From Bacteroidales bacterium (GTDB lineage Bacteria; Bacteroidota; Bacteroidia; Bacteroidales; SM23-62), in the NCBI GenBank assembly GCA_016783865.1, contig JADHVS010000015.1, forward strand, positions 1-40,049: a stretch of DNA of 40,049 bases, written 5' to 3'. Positions 1 through 8,731 of the stretch are shown here, piece by piece. The notes beneath the pieces were generated by a model. It searched no databases and was not told the origin of the DNA. It saw only the letters and a list, made by a program, of their open reading frames with translations. Made by a program: the position numbers and the translations under genes. The number at the start of each line of letters is the position of its first letter. Within the stretch, counting starts at the first letter, position 1.

Positions 1-2856
1 GATGAATGGTTTGAGTTGGTGAAGTACTCAGTAGAAAAAAGCAGGGAGCTGGGATTGCTGGTCTGGCTGTACGACGAGAACTCCTTCCCGAGTGGTTTTG
101 CGGGCGGACATGTGGCTCGCGATATGCCTGAATCTTGGAATGAGGGAACATCACTCGAACAGCATAAAATGACTAAACTGGAACCTGAAGAGGGGACAGA
201 CTACAAATATATCTTTATTAAGGAGGGGGATGACCTGGTTGAAATAACTGATCAGGTTGAAGACTATATTGGTAATGAGGGTGAATTTTACCTGTATAGA
301 ACGGTCACTTTTCCGCCATCAAAATTTTATGGCGGAATGCCCTATGTCGACCTGATCCATCCTGGTGTTACAGAAAAGTTCCTGGAAATTACAATGACCG
401 GTTATGAGGAAGCTATTGGCGAGGACTTCGGTGGCCTGGTTCCCGGCATCTTTACAGATGAGCCCAATATAGGTCCGGCAGGAGGCCGGGGATTGATCCG
501 GTGGACCGCCGATCTGTTTGATGTTTTTGAAGAGCGGTGGGGATATGACCTGAAGAAAAATCTCAACTCTGTTATCGAGGACGAGGGTGACTGGATGAAG
601 ATCCGTCACGATTATTATGAAACACTATTGCAAATGTTCATCGACCGCTGGGCAAAGCCGTGGTATGAATATACTGAAGAAAAAGGATTGCAATGGACCG
701 GCCACTATTGGGAACATGGATGGCCAAGTCCGCATCATGGAGGAGATAACATGGCTATGTATGCCTGGCACCAGACACCCGGAATAGATATGCTTTTCAA
801 TACATGGGAGGGTCGTCCCGATCAATTCGGCAATGCCCGGAACGTGAAAGAACTGAGCAGCGTGGCCAACCAGTTTAACAGGGTACGGACCCTGAGTGAG
901 ACATATGGCGCCTCAGGACATGAGCTTACGTTCGAAGATATGAAACGAAACGGAGATTGGGAATATGTTCTGGGGGTGAACCTGATGAACCAGCACCTTT
1001 CCTACATGACTATCATGGGAGATCGCAAACACGACTTCCCGCAAACCTTTTCCCGCCATTCTCCATGGTGGAACTGGTATAAGCATCACAATGATTATTA
1101 TGGTAGATTGTCACTATCTCTTTCATCCGGAGAGCAAATTAACCGTATCCTTGTTATAGAGCCCACAACTACAGCATGGATGTATTACAATCCGGCCGGC
1201 GATAACAGTCATATGAATGAAATGGGGGAACGGTTTGAAGATTTTGTGGATGAGATGGAGATGCACCAGGTGGAATATGACCTGGGGTGTGAAAATATCA
1301 TGAGAGACAATGCTGAAGTGTCGGATGGAAAAATACAAATAAAACACAGATCATATGACCTCCTGGTTTTGCCTCCGGGACTGGAGAATATTGAAAATGC
1401 CACGGCACAACTGATAGAGGAATATCTGAAGCAGGGTGGTAAGATCTTATCCTTTGTTCTTCCCCCGGAGTATGTGGACGGGGTGAATACAGGTATGGTA
1501 AAAACCATGCTGGGCGAGTATGGCGGCCAGTGTTACACTGCCGGGAGTGAAATCACACCTGCCGAGATTGAATTAATGCAATCATCTGATATTCAGTTTT
1601 TTGATCCAGATAAATATGGCGGTCTGGTTTTGCATATGAGAAGAGAATTCAAAGATGGACAGTTATTGTTCCTGGTAAATTCGAGCCGGGTGGAAGAGGC
1701 ATCCGGTCAATTCAGGATCATGGGTAATGACCTTGCCTGCCTGGATGCTGAAACAGGGTCTGTTGAAAGCTATCCTTATAAAAGAGATGGTGATTTTATG
1801 GAAGTATCATTCGACCTGCCGGAAGCCGGGGAACTGTTAGTGTTTGCTTCAGATAAGGAACTGGACCTGGGTGAAATGAAGGCATCCGGTGGGGAATGGT
1901 CAGAGGTGGAACCTTCTGATCAGCTTACTGTTGTACCAGCTTCTGAAAATGTGCTGATGCTGGATTATTGTTTTCTAACCATGGGGGAAATTGAGAATGA
2001 GGAGCATTATTTCTACACCGCTTCCGATAAGATCTATAAGCATCATGGGTTTCCGGATAATCCTTGGGTATCATCTGCCCAGTACAAAACAGAAATAATG
2101 GACAGGGACACTTTCAGGGTGGATCAATCCGGATTTCGGGCAGATTTTCAGTTTAAGATTGTTCACGGGGTGGATTTTTCAGGATTCAGGGCTGTGGTTG
2201 AGCGGCCCGGACTATACACTGTGCTGGTAAATGGTACTGCAATAAATGCGCTGGAATATGAGTATTGGCTGGATGAAAGTTTTGGCGTATTCGAGATCGG
2301 TGATCAGCTCCGGGTAAATGAGAATACGATCTCTGTTATTGCTAATCCTTTTTCAGTACACTGTGAGCTGGCGCCGGTTTTTATACTTGGGGATTTCAAA
2401 CTGGAGCCCGGGAAGAAAGGCTGGATTGTTATGCCTTCTGAGTCCTTGGCTATCGGATCCTGGGTGAACCAGGGATATCCGTTCTATCATGATGTGGTCG
2501 AGTACACCAAAGATTACGATATCGGAGAGCTGTCTGCAAACTATAAAGTGAAACTGGATGAATGGATCGGGTCATTGGTCGTGGTTAATGTGAATGGCAA
2601 GGAAGCAGGTATAATATATCATCAGCCATATGAAATTGACATTACTGATCTTGTATCTTCCGGAGAGAATCAGATAACAGTCAAGGTTGTTGGTTCACTG
2701 CGGAATCTTCTTGGTCCCCATCACAATAATCCTCAGTACGGACTGGTTACACCGTGGAGTTTTAAATATGCTCCTGATATTCAGCCTGCCGGGGAGAAAT
2801 ACAGCCTGCTGGGGTATGGGTTGTTCGGGGATTTTGAGGTTTGGAAAAGTAATTAA
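1..2856 (+). CDS. GH106-like glycoside hydrolase (5' end outside window)
   Basis: The frame is open from base 1, so the true start lies upstream and at least the signal peptide and early catalytic region are missing; 951 codons remain. The segment LYDENSFPSGFAGG near residue 25, FTDEPN near residue 150 and GHELTFEDMKRNGDWEY near residue 310 are typical of the large proteins assigned to Glyco_hydro_106 (alpha-L-rhamnosidase-like). The last 250 residues resemble the beta-sandwich, sugar-binding domains of GH2-related enzymes, ending in a galactose-binding-like fold. The family removes terminal rhamnose from pectin or polysaccharide side chains, usually in the periplasm or at the cell surface. 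The exact substrate cannot be read from the sequence, because many members of this superfamily are uncharacterised. The gene converges on the abiE pair with a 65-bp spacer. Confidence 0.75.
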   Translation, partial: DEWFELVKYSVEKSRELGLLVWLYDENSFPSGFAGGHVARDMPESWNEGTSLEQHKMTKLEPEEGTDYKYIFIKEGDDLVEITDQVEDYIGNEGEFYLYRTVTFPPSKFYGGMPYVDLIHPGVTEKFLEITMTGYEEAIGEDFGGLVPGIFTDEPNIGPAGGRGLIRWTADLFDVFEERWGYDLKKNLNSVIEDEGDWMKIRHDYYETLLQMFIDRWAKPWYEYTEEKGLQWTGHYWEHGWPSPHHGGDNMAMYAWHQTPGIDMLFNTWEGRPDQFGNARNVKELSSVANQFNRVRTLSETYGASGHELTFEDMKRNGDWEYVLGVNLMNQHLSYMTIMGDRKHDFPQTFSRHSPWWNWYKHHNDYYGRLSLSLSSGEQINRILVIEPTTTAWMYYNPAGDNSHMNEMGERFEDFVDEMEMHQVEYDLGCENIMRDNAEVSDGKIQIKHRSYDLLVLPPGLENIENATAQLIEEYLKQGGKILSFVLPPEYVDGVNTGMVKTMLGEYGGQCYTAGSEITPAEIELMQSSDIQFFDPDKYGGLVLHMRREFKDGQLLFLVNSSRVEEASGQFRIMGNDLACLDAETGSVESYPYKRDGDFMEVSFDLPEAGELLVFASDKELDLGEMKASGGEWSEVEPSDQLTVVPASENVLMLDYCFLTMGEIENEEHYFYTASDKIYKHHGFPDNPWVSSAQYKTEIMDRDTFRVDQSGFRADFQFKIVHGVDFSGFRAVVERPGLYTVLVNGTAINALEYEYWLDESFGVFEIGDQLRVNENTISVIANPFSVHCELAPVFILGDFKLEPGKKGWIVMPSESLAIGSWVNQGYPFYHDVVEYTKDYDIGELSANYKVKLDEWIGSLVVVNVNGKEAGIIYHQPYEIDITDLVSSGENQITVKVVGSLRNLLGPHHNNPQYGLVTPWSFKYAPDIQPAGEKYSLLGYGLFGDFEVWKSN

Positions 2857-2921
2857 TTCAGTTGCTGGTGGCTCTTGCTCTTTGGTGCGTGCACGGCAAT
2901 ATTCAGAAAAGTACTCCTAAT

Positions 2922-3740
2922 CTATTCCAAGAATTTCTGAAATTTTCGCCAATGTTTTCCCATTTCACGCCACACAATATTAAAATCTGGTATTTCCCTC
3001 ATCTGATTAGCCAGGTGTTCCTGCCACTGCTTTGAAAAAATATTTTTCTTTTGTTCCACAGTTATGATCAACTGCTGTGGATCATAACCTTTATGTGCTG
3101 CTTTATCCTGGAATGCGAAAATATAATCTTCAATGTTCAGTCCTTCTATTTCAAGCAGATACCACAAGTCATAGATGTCTCTGGGAGCAGTCCGTTGCAT
3201 TACAGACCGCATTTTTTCGGCCATTACTTCTCCAAGCGTGTAACAAAGAATGCTATATTTTTTCTGGTCAAGGTCTGAATATGAGTTTATGATTCGTTTC
3301 TCTTCCGGAGGATTAAATATCAATTCATTCTGGCTGATATCAACCTTAATATCCTTATTGGCCCCTGCTCCACCCAAAGGCCCGGTATATAAAAGGTAGA
3401 AATTGAAATTTCCGGTCTCGTATTGTGTTTCGTCTTTTATGGAAAGCGATATGCGGGATTCCTCATAAACCCATTCAATCAGTACGTTAAACGCGGACTT
3501 TATGGTGCCTATGTCAAAATCCTTTCCATTAATAGTAAAGTCCAGATCTTCCGAAAACCGGTAGTCCGGAAAATAGACCTTTTTTAATACGGTTCCTCCC
3601 TTGAAAATCAGGCTCTCTTTCAGAAATGGATTGTTAGAAATACCATAGGCAATCCAGGAGATAATATAGTCCTTTTCAATTTGGGAATCTCTTACCATCG
3701 CTTTTCCCGCTATTGATTGGATTTCTCCTGGTAGTATCAC
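2922..3740 (-). CDS. abiEii: AbiEii-type nucleotidyltransferase toxin
   Basis: This 272-residue protein has the AbiEii/AbiGii nucleotidyltransferase layout. FKGGT (residues 47-50) is followed by RFSEDLDFT (61-69), giving the GG...(D)xD metal-binding motif, and a later basic segment EKMRSVMQR is followed by RDIYDLWYL. Known family members are toxins of type IV toxin-antitoxin systems that transfer nucleotides to RNA (tRNA in characterised relatives) and block growth, contributing to phage abortive infection. The start is a GTG only 4 bp after the stop of the upstream antitoxin gene, which fits a translationally coupled operon; an ATG at residue 15 is the alternative. Length and motifs look intact, so the toxin is probably functional. 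Confidence 0.88.
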   Translation of the reverse strand: MILPGEIQSIAGKAMVRDSQIEKDYIISWIAYGISNNPFLKESLIFKGGTVLKKVYFPDYRFSEDLDFTINGKDFDIGTIKSAFNVLIEWVYEESRISLSIKDETQYETGNFNFYLLYTGPLGGAGANKDIKVDISQNELIFNPPEEKRIINSYSDLDQKKYSILCYTLGEVMAEKMRSVMQRTAPRDIYDLWYLLEIEGLNIEDYIFAFQDKAAHKGYDPQQLIITVEQKKNIFSKQWQEHLANQMREIPDFNIVWREMGKHWRKFQKFLE

Positions 3741-3744
3741 TGGT

Positions 3745-4563
3745 TTATGTTTTTATAGAATCAATAGCAGTTTTAAAATCAATGTTGTCAATGATGCCCC
3801 ACTTTGAATTGTAATTTCCCTGTTTCGGAAAAGAAGGATCTAACGGTGCACAAGAAGAGCTGATCTTCCCGGTAATGAAATCTTGCAGCTCAGGAAACAG
3901 GTCAAGATGGTTTATAATGAAGCCAAGGCGTTTGTATACTGCCTGTGTATCGAACTTTTCAAGATAACTCATCAATTTATCCTGATCTATCTTGTCCTTG
4001 CTTTTAAAGATTGCTTTTGTTAGTTCAGTAACTCCGCCTGCATAGTCAGGCTTATACATACAGTCTAGAAATGTCTTTTCAGGATCGCTATAATTCACTT
4101 TGTGAAAATCGTTAATCCACTGTTTTTTAAATCCGAAAAATCGGTTTTTACTTAATGTAATGAACTCGAACCGGACATTTTTTACCTGCTGTGCTTTTGG
4201 TTTCACCTGTTCACAGGTAACAACCTGTTCTACCAATGACGGTTGTGTGATCAGTCCGTGAATATCCAGGGCACTATAGAATCCGATATAGTATTCTTTT
4301 GGCATTACCATGGCTTCTGCGGTAAGATGCCAGTTCGGAAAATATTGATCCGGTCTTTGTTCATAAGGTATACGGTGATACAATCCTTCCTTGATACGCA
4401 TGATAACGCCTCTCTTAGTCATGTCACTGAGCAGCTTTCTTACCGTTGCATTGTTCTTTTCCGGAAGGATATTTAAAGCATCTTTTATCGTAAAGAATTC
4501 CTTTTTCTGATCAATGAGTGCATTCAGAAGTTGAGATGAACGGTATGATATGTTTTTTATCAT
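3745..4563 (-). CDS. abiEi: AbiEi-type antitoxin / transcriptional regulator
   Basis: This 272-residue protein sits directly upstream of the AbiEii toxin in the same operon. The first 65 residues look like a winged helix-turn-helix (TIKDALNIL, then NNATVRKLLSDMTKRG and a wing ending in KEGLYHRIP). The rest matches the C-terminal AbiEi antitoxin domain, with YYIGFYSALDIHGL and the later SDPEKTFLDCMYKPDYAGG signature. In characterised AbiE systems this protein neutralises the toxin without binding it stably and represses its own promoter by binding inverted repeats. An ATG start at 4561-4563 leaves a short leader containing a palindrome that fits such an operator. Confidence 0.87.
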   Translation of the reverse strand: MIKNISYRSSQLLNALIDQKKEFFTIKDALNILPEKNNATVRKLLSDMTKRGVIMRIKEGLYHRIPYEQRPDQYFPNWHLTAEAMVMPKEYYIGFYSALDIHGLITQPSLVEQVVTCEQVKPKAQQVKNVRFEFITLSKNRFFGFKKQWINDFHKVNYSDPEKTFLDCMYKPDYAGGVTELTKAIFKSKDKIDQDKLMSYLEKFDTQAVYKRLGFIINHLDLFPELQDFITGKISSSCAPLDPSFPKQGNYNSKWGIIDNIDFKTAIDSIKT

Positions 4564-4571
4564 ATCTAAAA

Positions 4572-4590
4572 TGTGAGATTTAAGCTCACA
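4572..4590 (-). promoter_or_regulatory. Palindromic operator candidate upstream of abiEi
   Basis: A 19-bp imperfect palindrome has arms TGTGAG and CTCACA with TT/AA continuing inward; 8 of 9 pairs match. It lies 9 bp upstream of the abiEi ATG. Partial copies of the half-site occur further upstream at 4664-4673 (GTGAGTTTAA) and 4707-4716 (TGTGAGCAAA). AbiEi proteins are known to autorepress through inverted repeats, so this is the natural binding site, but that is inferred. Confidence 0.5.
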
Positions 4591-4605
4591 ATTATACTAT
4601 GAGAG

Positions 4606-4613
4606 CAAATTTA
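4606..4613 (-). promoter_or_regulatory. Bacteroidota -7 box candidate for abiE
   Basis: Read on the minus strand this is TAAATTTG, a match to the Bacteroidota -7 consensus TAnnTTTG. It lies about 43 bp upstream of the abiEi start, with the palindrome at 4572-4590 just downstream, where a bound repressor would block transcription. I see no convincing -33 TTTG at the usual distance. Confidence 0.3.
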
Positions 4614-4828
4614 AAAATAATTGTTGGAATAAGATAAAAAATCTGATGTTTTATATCCAAAGAGTGAGTTTAAAAGTAATATATATGATATGTAAGCTTA
4701 TTATTTTGTGAGCAAAATGTTTGTGGTTGGTATTACAATGCAAGGATCAGTAATCCTGCGATGAGTATATATATCCCGATGGTTTGAATATGAATATTAT
4801 GCCGTAGCACACTGATCCTCTTCCCTTC

Positions 4829-5020
4829 CTATTTCTTTAAATAAGGCCTGGTAATCAGGTTTATACAAAGAATAGCTATTTTTATTAGACTGTTCTGATT
4901 GATAAAGCGATAGAATTTCAACACCTCATCCATATTCAGCAGCCTAATATACCTGTCGTTCAGGAATGCCCTGATAAGTATCAAAAGTCCAACAATAAAT
5001 GTCAGGGATGTTACGATCAT
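4829..5020 (-). CDS. Small membrane protein coupled to mscS
   Basis: A 63-residue reading frame starts with ATG 5 bp after the stop of the mechanosensitive channel gene. Residues 2-19 (IVTSLTFIVGLLILIRAF) form a hydrophobic segment, and a second, weaker one lies near residues 45-58; the tail is basic (RPYLKK). I do not recognise a family. The tight spacing and the membrane-like composition argue for a real, translationally coupled gene, but short AT-rich frames also arise by chance. No function is proposed. Confidence 0.4.
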   Translation of the reverse strand: MIVTSLTFIVGLLILIRAFLNDRYIRLLNMDEVLKFYRFINQNSLIKIAILCINLITRPYLKK

Positions 5021-5025
5021 CGTTC

Positions 5026-5958
5026 TCAGCTCTCAAAACTGTACCCTGGTTTATTGCCCTGTTTTCCCTCTGTAATATTATTATAAAAGCGTTGTGTGGG
5101 ATAGGCAAAATCGATATCCTTGTATTTTGCGAATTCCGATAAAACATTTTCCCATATCTTTTCCTCGCTTCCCCTGCGGTTTCGGGGCTGGCATAAATAT
5201 CGTATCGTCAGCAATACCCCAAAATCTTTCACGGATGTGTAGACAGTTGGTGTTAGTATATTATAATGGATCATAAATTTTTTGCTCGATTCTTTAATTT
5301 CCTTCTGCATTGCAGCAGACAGTTTATCTGCCTGAGTATTGATGATATCCATGAGTATTGTTTTTGCTTTTTGCCAGTTGCTTTCAAATGTGATCATTAC
5401 AGGGATTTCGTTCCAGATATAACTGAATCCGGCATGGTAATTGGCCAATGGTTGCGTAAAAATCTTGCCGTTCGGGATATGTATGACTCTGCCCGTGGTC
5501 TGGTCCGCACCGACCCAGTTTCTCAACTCGAGGATAGTAAACCGGAAGATATGGATATCAATTACATCACCCGCTATTCCATCAATCTCAATTCTGTCGC
5601 CTATCCTGAATGGCTTCCTTGCCTTTATAAAGATCCAGCCAGCCATATTGGTCAATGGATCTTTCAGGGCTATTGCTATCCCGGCGGTAAGTAATCCCAG
5701 AAAAGTTCCAATTGAACGGAATTCCTTAAGCCAGACAGCCCCAAGAAAAAGTAATACCAATACGACAAAAAAGTAGTTTGTTGTCCTTCTCCACTGGTAC
5801 CTGATCCTGATATTCTCAGTCTTTCGCCAGATAATTCTTATGATTAAATACCGGATCAGCCACAAAACCAGGATGACTATCAGTGAGGCTATTATCTTCT
5901 TTTGAAGATCAGGAGATAATCCGGTTAACTCCTGGAGTTTGGTATATAAATTATTCAT
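5026..5958 (-). CDS. MscS-family mechanosensitive ion channel
   Basis: This 310-residue inner-membrane protein has hydrophobic helices at about residues 20-40, 62-80 and 85-100, followed by the MscS beta domain. The pore-lining helix and downstream segment GIAIALKDPLTNMAGWIFI, and the conserved RKPFRIGDRIEIDG, are diagnostic. The cytoplasmic region contains HIPNGKIF, equivalent to the family's PN motif. These channels open under membrane tension and release solutes during hypo-osmotic shock. Its size is close to small MscS proteins. A small membrane protein follows 5 bp downstream. The 265 bp between that small frame and abiEi hold only the abiE regulatory sites. Confidence 0.9.
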   Translation of the reverse strand: MNNLYTKLQELTGLSPDLQKKIIASLIVILVLWLIRYLIIRIIWRKTENIRIRYQWRRTTNYFFVVLVLLFLGAVWLKEFRSIGTFLGLLTAGIAIALKDPLTNMAGWIFIKARKPFRIGDRIEIDGIAGDVIDIHIFRFTILELRNWVGADQTTGRVIHIPNGKIFTQPLANYHAGFSYIWNEIPVMITFESNWQKAKTILMDIINTQADKLSAAMQKEIKESSKKFMIHYNILTPTVYTSVKDFGVLLTIRYLCQPRNRRGSEEKIWENVLSEFAKYKDIDFAYPTQRFYNNITEGKQGNKPGYSFES

Positions 5959-6025
5959 TTGAATATGTATTTAAAGTCTTCATAGGCAAGCCGGCCAATA
6001 GGTTATTGATTTTCCTGGTCTTAGA

Positions 6026-7138
6026 TCATATTTTTATAAATATTTTTCGCCTGTAAAGCCAGTAACAAAGGTACCATTCGAGGGCCAGGACAACCAGGGC
6101 GTTGATGATTTTTACTGTTCCTTCTGAGCCTCCCATCCAGTAAAACAGACCACCGGTATAGATTTCCATGTAATCATTAAACCAGAGCATACCTACTGTA
6201 TTACTGAACATATATATGAATATTGGATTCATACCAACCAGGGCAAGAAACAATCCCCATTTTTTATACCCTTTAATGTCGGATATCCAGTAACAAAGGG
6301 CCAGTCCGACCAGGCACCATCCACCCGAGGCAATAACAAATGAGGTGGTACTGATCCTTTTTATGATGGGAGTGAGGCCGGCCCAGTCCATTGAATATCC
6401 AATGGCAAGGCAAATAGCTCCGGTGATAAGCAACCTCCAGAACTTATCCATCTGAGATCTTTCACTTTGCAAAAACTTTCCCACCAGAACTCCCCAGATC
6501 GTATGTGCAGCAGTAGGAATGGCATTGATGGCCACCCAGCCGCCGTTGTTTATTTTTCCCATCAACACCATATCCATCCACGCCCCGAAATTTTGGCCCT
6601 GGACAAACGGTTTGTCGAATCCTTCAATGCCTGTAAACCGATAGAGGATTTCAGTTAAGATCAGAAGTCCTACGCTGATAACCAGCTGGATCCTGAAAGG
6701 CAGCCTGAAAATCAGGAAAGCCAGCAGGATGGTGAAGGATAACTGGCAGAGCACATTCCATAATTCCCATACGATCTTCCCGGAATATCCGCAATGGAGC
6801 AGGTCTCCAAGCAACAACAGTACAACACAGCGGATAAAGATGTGTTTAAATGACTGCATCCATGTCTGTCCCTTTTCCCTTCTCTTTTTCAGGGAATAGG
6901 CCATGGCCACTCCGACGATGAACATGAAGAAGGGCTGGATAAGGTCCCAGAACCTGAGTCCGTTCCAGGGATGATGGTGGAATTGGAGGATCAGGGAATG
7001 TATCAATCCTTCCTGTGGACCATATTTTAAGAGGGCCGAGTAAAGGTGGGTTCCTTCGATGACCAGCAGGAACATGGTAATGCCACGGAACAGGTCAAGT
7101 GAAAATAACCGTTCGTTTGATGTTTTTGTGAGATTCAT
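6026..7138 (-). CDS. DUF5009 / HGSNAT-like membrane acyltransferase
   Basis: A 370-residue polytopic membrane protein with about ten hydrophobic segments. The opening RLFSLDLFRGITMFLLVIEG and the later FWDLIQPFFMFIVGVAMAYS are typical of the NagX / heparan-alpha-glucosaminide N-acetyltransferase-like group (DUF5009 or DUF1624). The animal homologue transfers acetyl groups across the lysosomal membrane to the amino group of terminal glucosamine. Bacterial members are often found beside glycoside hydrolases and sulfatases and are presumed to acylate sugars. Here it lies 32 bp downstream of a sulfatase gene on the same strand, so the two are probably co-transcribed in glycan processing. The substrate is unknown. 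Confidence 0.8.
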   Translation of the reverse strand: MNLTKTSNERLFSLDLFRGITMFLLVIEGTHLYSALLKYGPQEGLIHSLILQFHHHPWNGLRFWDLIQPFFMFIVGVAMAYSLKKRREKGQTWMQSFKHIFIRCVVLLLLGDLLHCGYSGKIVWELWNVLCQLSFTILLAFLIFRLPFRIQLVISVGLLILTEILYRFTGIEGFDKPFVQGQNFGAWMDMVLMGKINNGGWVAINAIPTAAHTIWGVLVGKFLQSERSQMDKFWRLLITGAICLAIGYSMDWAGLTPIIKRISTTSFVIASGGWCLVGLALCYWISDIKGYKKWGLFLALVGMNPIFIYMFSNTVGMLWFNDYMEIYTGGLFYWMGGSEGTVKIINALVVLALEWYLCYWLYRRKIFIKI

Positions 7139-7170
7139 TGTATTGGAATTGAAAAGTGACGAGGGGGAGA

Positions 7171-8640
7171 TTAATTGATTGAGTCGATGGCCAGGGGGAA
7201 ATAGGAGGAAGGTACCCTGGCGTTCTTCATCAATTCTTCCATACGCTCGATGACTCCCGGGTATTCTTCCGCCAGGTCATGCTGTTCAGAAAAATCATCT
7301 TTCAGGTTATATAGTTCCATCGGGGCGCCGGGATCATTCCTGATCCCTTTTCTAATGGCTTTCCAGTCATCTTTTCTGACTGCCTGCCACCCGGGACCAC
7401 TCCGGTATTCCCAGTAGAGGAATCCATGGTCACGTTGTTCATGTCCCGATATTTCAGGCAAAAGTGAAATCCCATCCAGGTAATGTGGCGCTTCAATGCC
7501 TGCTATTTCCAGCAAGGTCGGCATTACATCCTGGAAACTTCCGATATAGTTACTTACTCTACCCGGTTCTGTGTGACCAGGCAATTTTACAATAAAAGGA
7601 ACGCGGATACCTCCCTCATACAGGTTGCCTTTATGTCCCCGGAGCCCGGCATGGCTATCGAATAATTCCGTATCCACCTGATCCAGGAAGGTAGCTCCGT
7701 TGTCGCTCGAAAACATGACAACTGTATTATCATCCAGCCCAAGCTCGTTCAGCAAATCCATGATCTGGCCAATGTGCATGTCCATCCGTGTGATCATGCC
7801 GGCATAGGCCGATTTGGGATAAGGGTGCGGGAGATAACCATTTTCGCCCAGGTAGGGTTCTTCCTCGAACTTGCCCAGGTACATCTGAAGGGATTCATCC
7901 GGGACCTGGAGGGCCAGGTGGGGAACAGGGAAAGGAAGGTAAAGGAAAAAGGGATCATCTTTGTGTTCCCTGATAAATTGCAGCGCTTCCCCTGCCATCA
8001 GATCCTGGGCATATTCAGGTCCTTTGTATTTCTCAAAATCAGCCAGGTTGGACGGATCCCCTTCGAATTCCTGGTGTTGCGGGAAATACCCGTTGGCGAG
8101 GGTATCCCACTCCTCATTTCTCCAGAGGTGTGACGGATAGTAGTTATGTGCCTGCTTCTGGCACAGGTATCCGTAGAAAAAGTCGAATCCCTGCCTGGTG
8201 GGTAAACCGGTTGATTCCGGACCGCCCAGTCCCCACTTCCCGATGGCTCCTGTTGCATATCCATTTTCTTTGAATAATCTCGCCAGGGTTTGAGTTCCCG
8301 GGGGAAGAGGTAATTGTCCGCCTTCCTCTTCATCCAGGTAACCACCCATTTCGTAATTGTCGCGCACAAAGGAATGACCGGTATGCAGGCCGGTCAGGAG
8401 CACGCACCTGGAGGGTGCACAAACAGGACTTCCCGAGTAAAAATTGGTAAAACGCATACCTTCGGCGGCCAGGTTATCAACGTTTGGCGTCTGTATCAGC
8501 TCTTGCCCATAGCAACCCAATTCTCCATATCCCAGGTCATCAGCCAGGATGAATATGATATTTGGTTTGGTTTCAGGAGTTTGCTGACAGCCGGTTATGC
8601 ATGCTATCGCTATTGAGAGGAGAAAAAGTGTTCTTTTCAT
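7171..8640 (-). CDS. S1-family sulfatase lipoprotein
   Basis: The chosen ATG gives a 489-residue protein that begins with a lipoprotein signal (MKRTLFLLSI, lipobox ITGC, C18); the frame extends 14 codons further upstream without a better start. The formylglycine motif CAPSR starts at C74, so the enzyme needs an anaerobic or FGE-type maturase elsewhere. Metal-binding residues D34 and D35 (ILADDLGYG) and a later SSDNG are present. It resembles the arylsulfatase A / N-acetylgalactosamine-6-sulfatase branch of family S1, which desulfates polysaccharides in the periplasm or at the cell surface. Its neighbour is a membrane acyltransferase. The regiospecificity cannot be told from the sequence. Confidence 0.9.
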   Translation of the reverse strand: MKRTLFLLSIAIACITGCQQTPETKPNIIFILADDLGYGELGCYGQELIQTPNVDNLAAEGMRFTNFYSGSPVCAPSRCVLLTGLHTGHSFVRDNYEMGGYLDEEEGGQLPLPPGTQTLARLFKENGYATGAIGKWGLGGPESTGLPTRQGFDFFYGYLCQKQAHNYYPSHLWRNEEWDTLANGYFPQHQEFEGDPSNLADFEKYKGPEYAQDLMAGEALQFIREHKDDPFFLYLPFPVPHLALQVPDESLQMYLGKFEEEPYLGENGYLPHPYPKSAYAGMITRMDMHIGQIMDLLNELGLDDNTVVMFSSDNGATFLDQVDTELFDSHAGLRGHKGNLYEGGIRVPFIVKLPGHTEPGRVSNYIGSFQDVMPTLLEIAGIEAPHYLDGISLLPEISGHEQRDHGFLYWEYRSGPGWQAVRKDDWKAIRKGIRNDPGAPMELYNLKDDFSEQHDLAEEYPGVIERMEELMKNARVPSSYFPLAIDSIN

Positions 8641-8690
8641 TTTTGGATTAATTCTCTGTGATGTTACTAAATTATTGATCAATAATATCT

Positions 8691-8725
8691 TACCTCGTAA
8701 CTTGTACCTCGTAACCAGTAACTTG
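8691..8725. repeat. Heptanucleotide-period degenerate repeat
   Basis: Five consecutive 7-bp units of the form TAmCynG (TACCTCG, TAACTTG, TACCTCG again, TAACCAG, TAACTTG) stay exactly in phase. It fills the spacer between the sulfatase start and the ABC permease stop. The same word family recurs at 18992, 23027 and 28081. Confidence 0.75.
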
Positions 8726-8731
8726 ATTTAT

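Noticed and set aside
5266..5694. 142-residue plus-strand reading frame
   Set aside because: It is antisense to the mscS gene, and its composition reflects the opposite strand.
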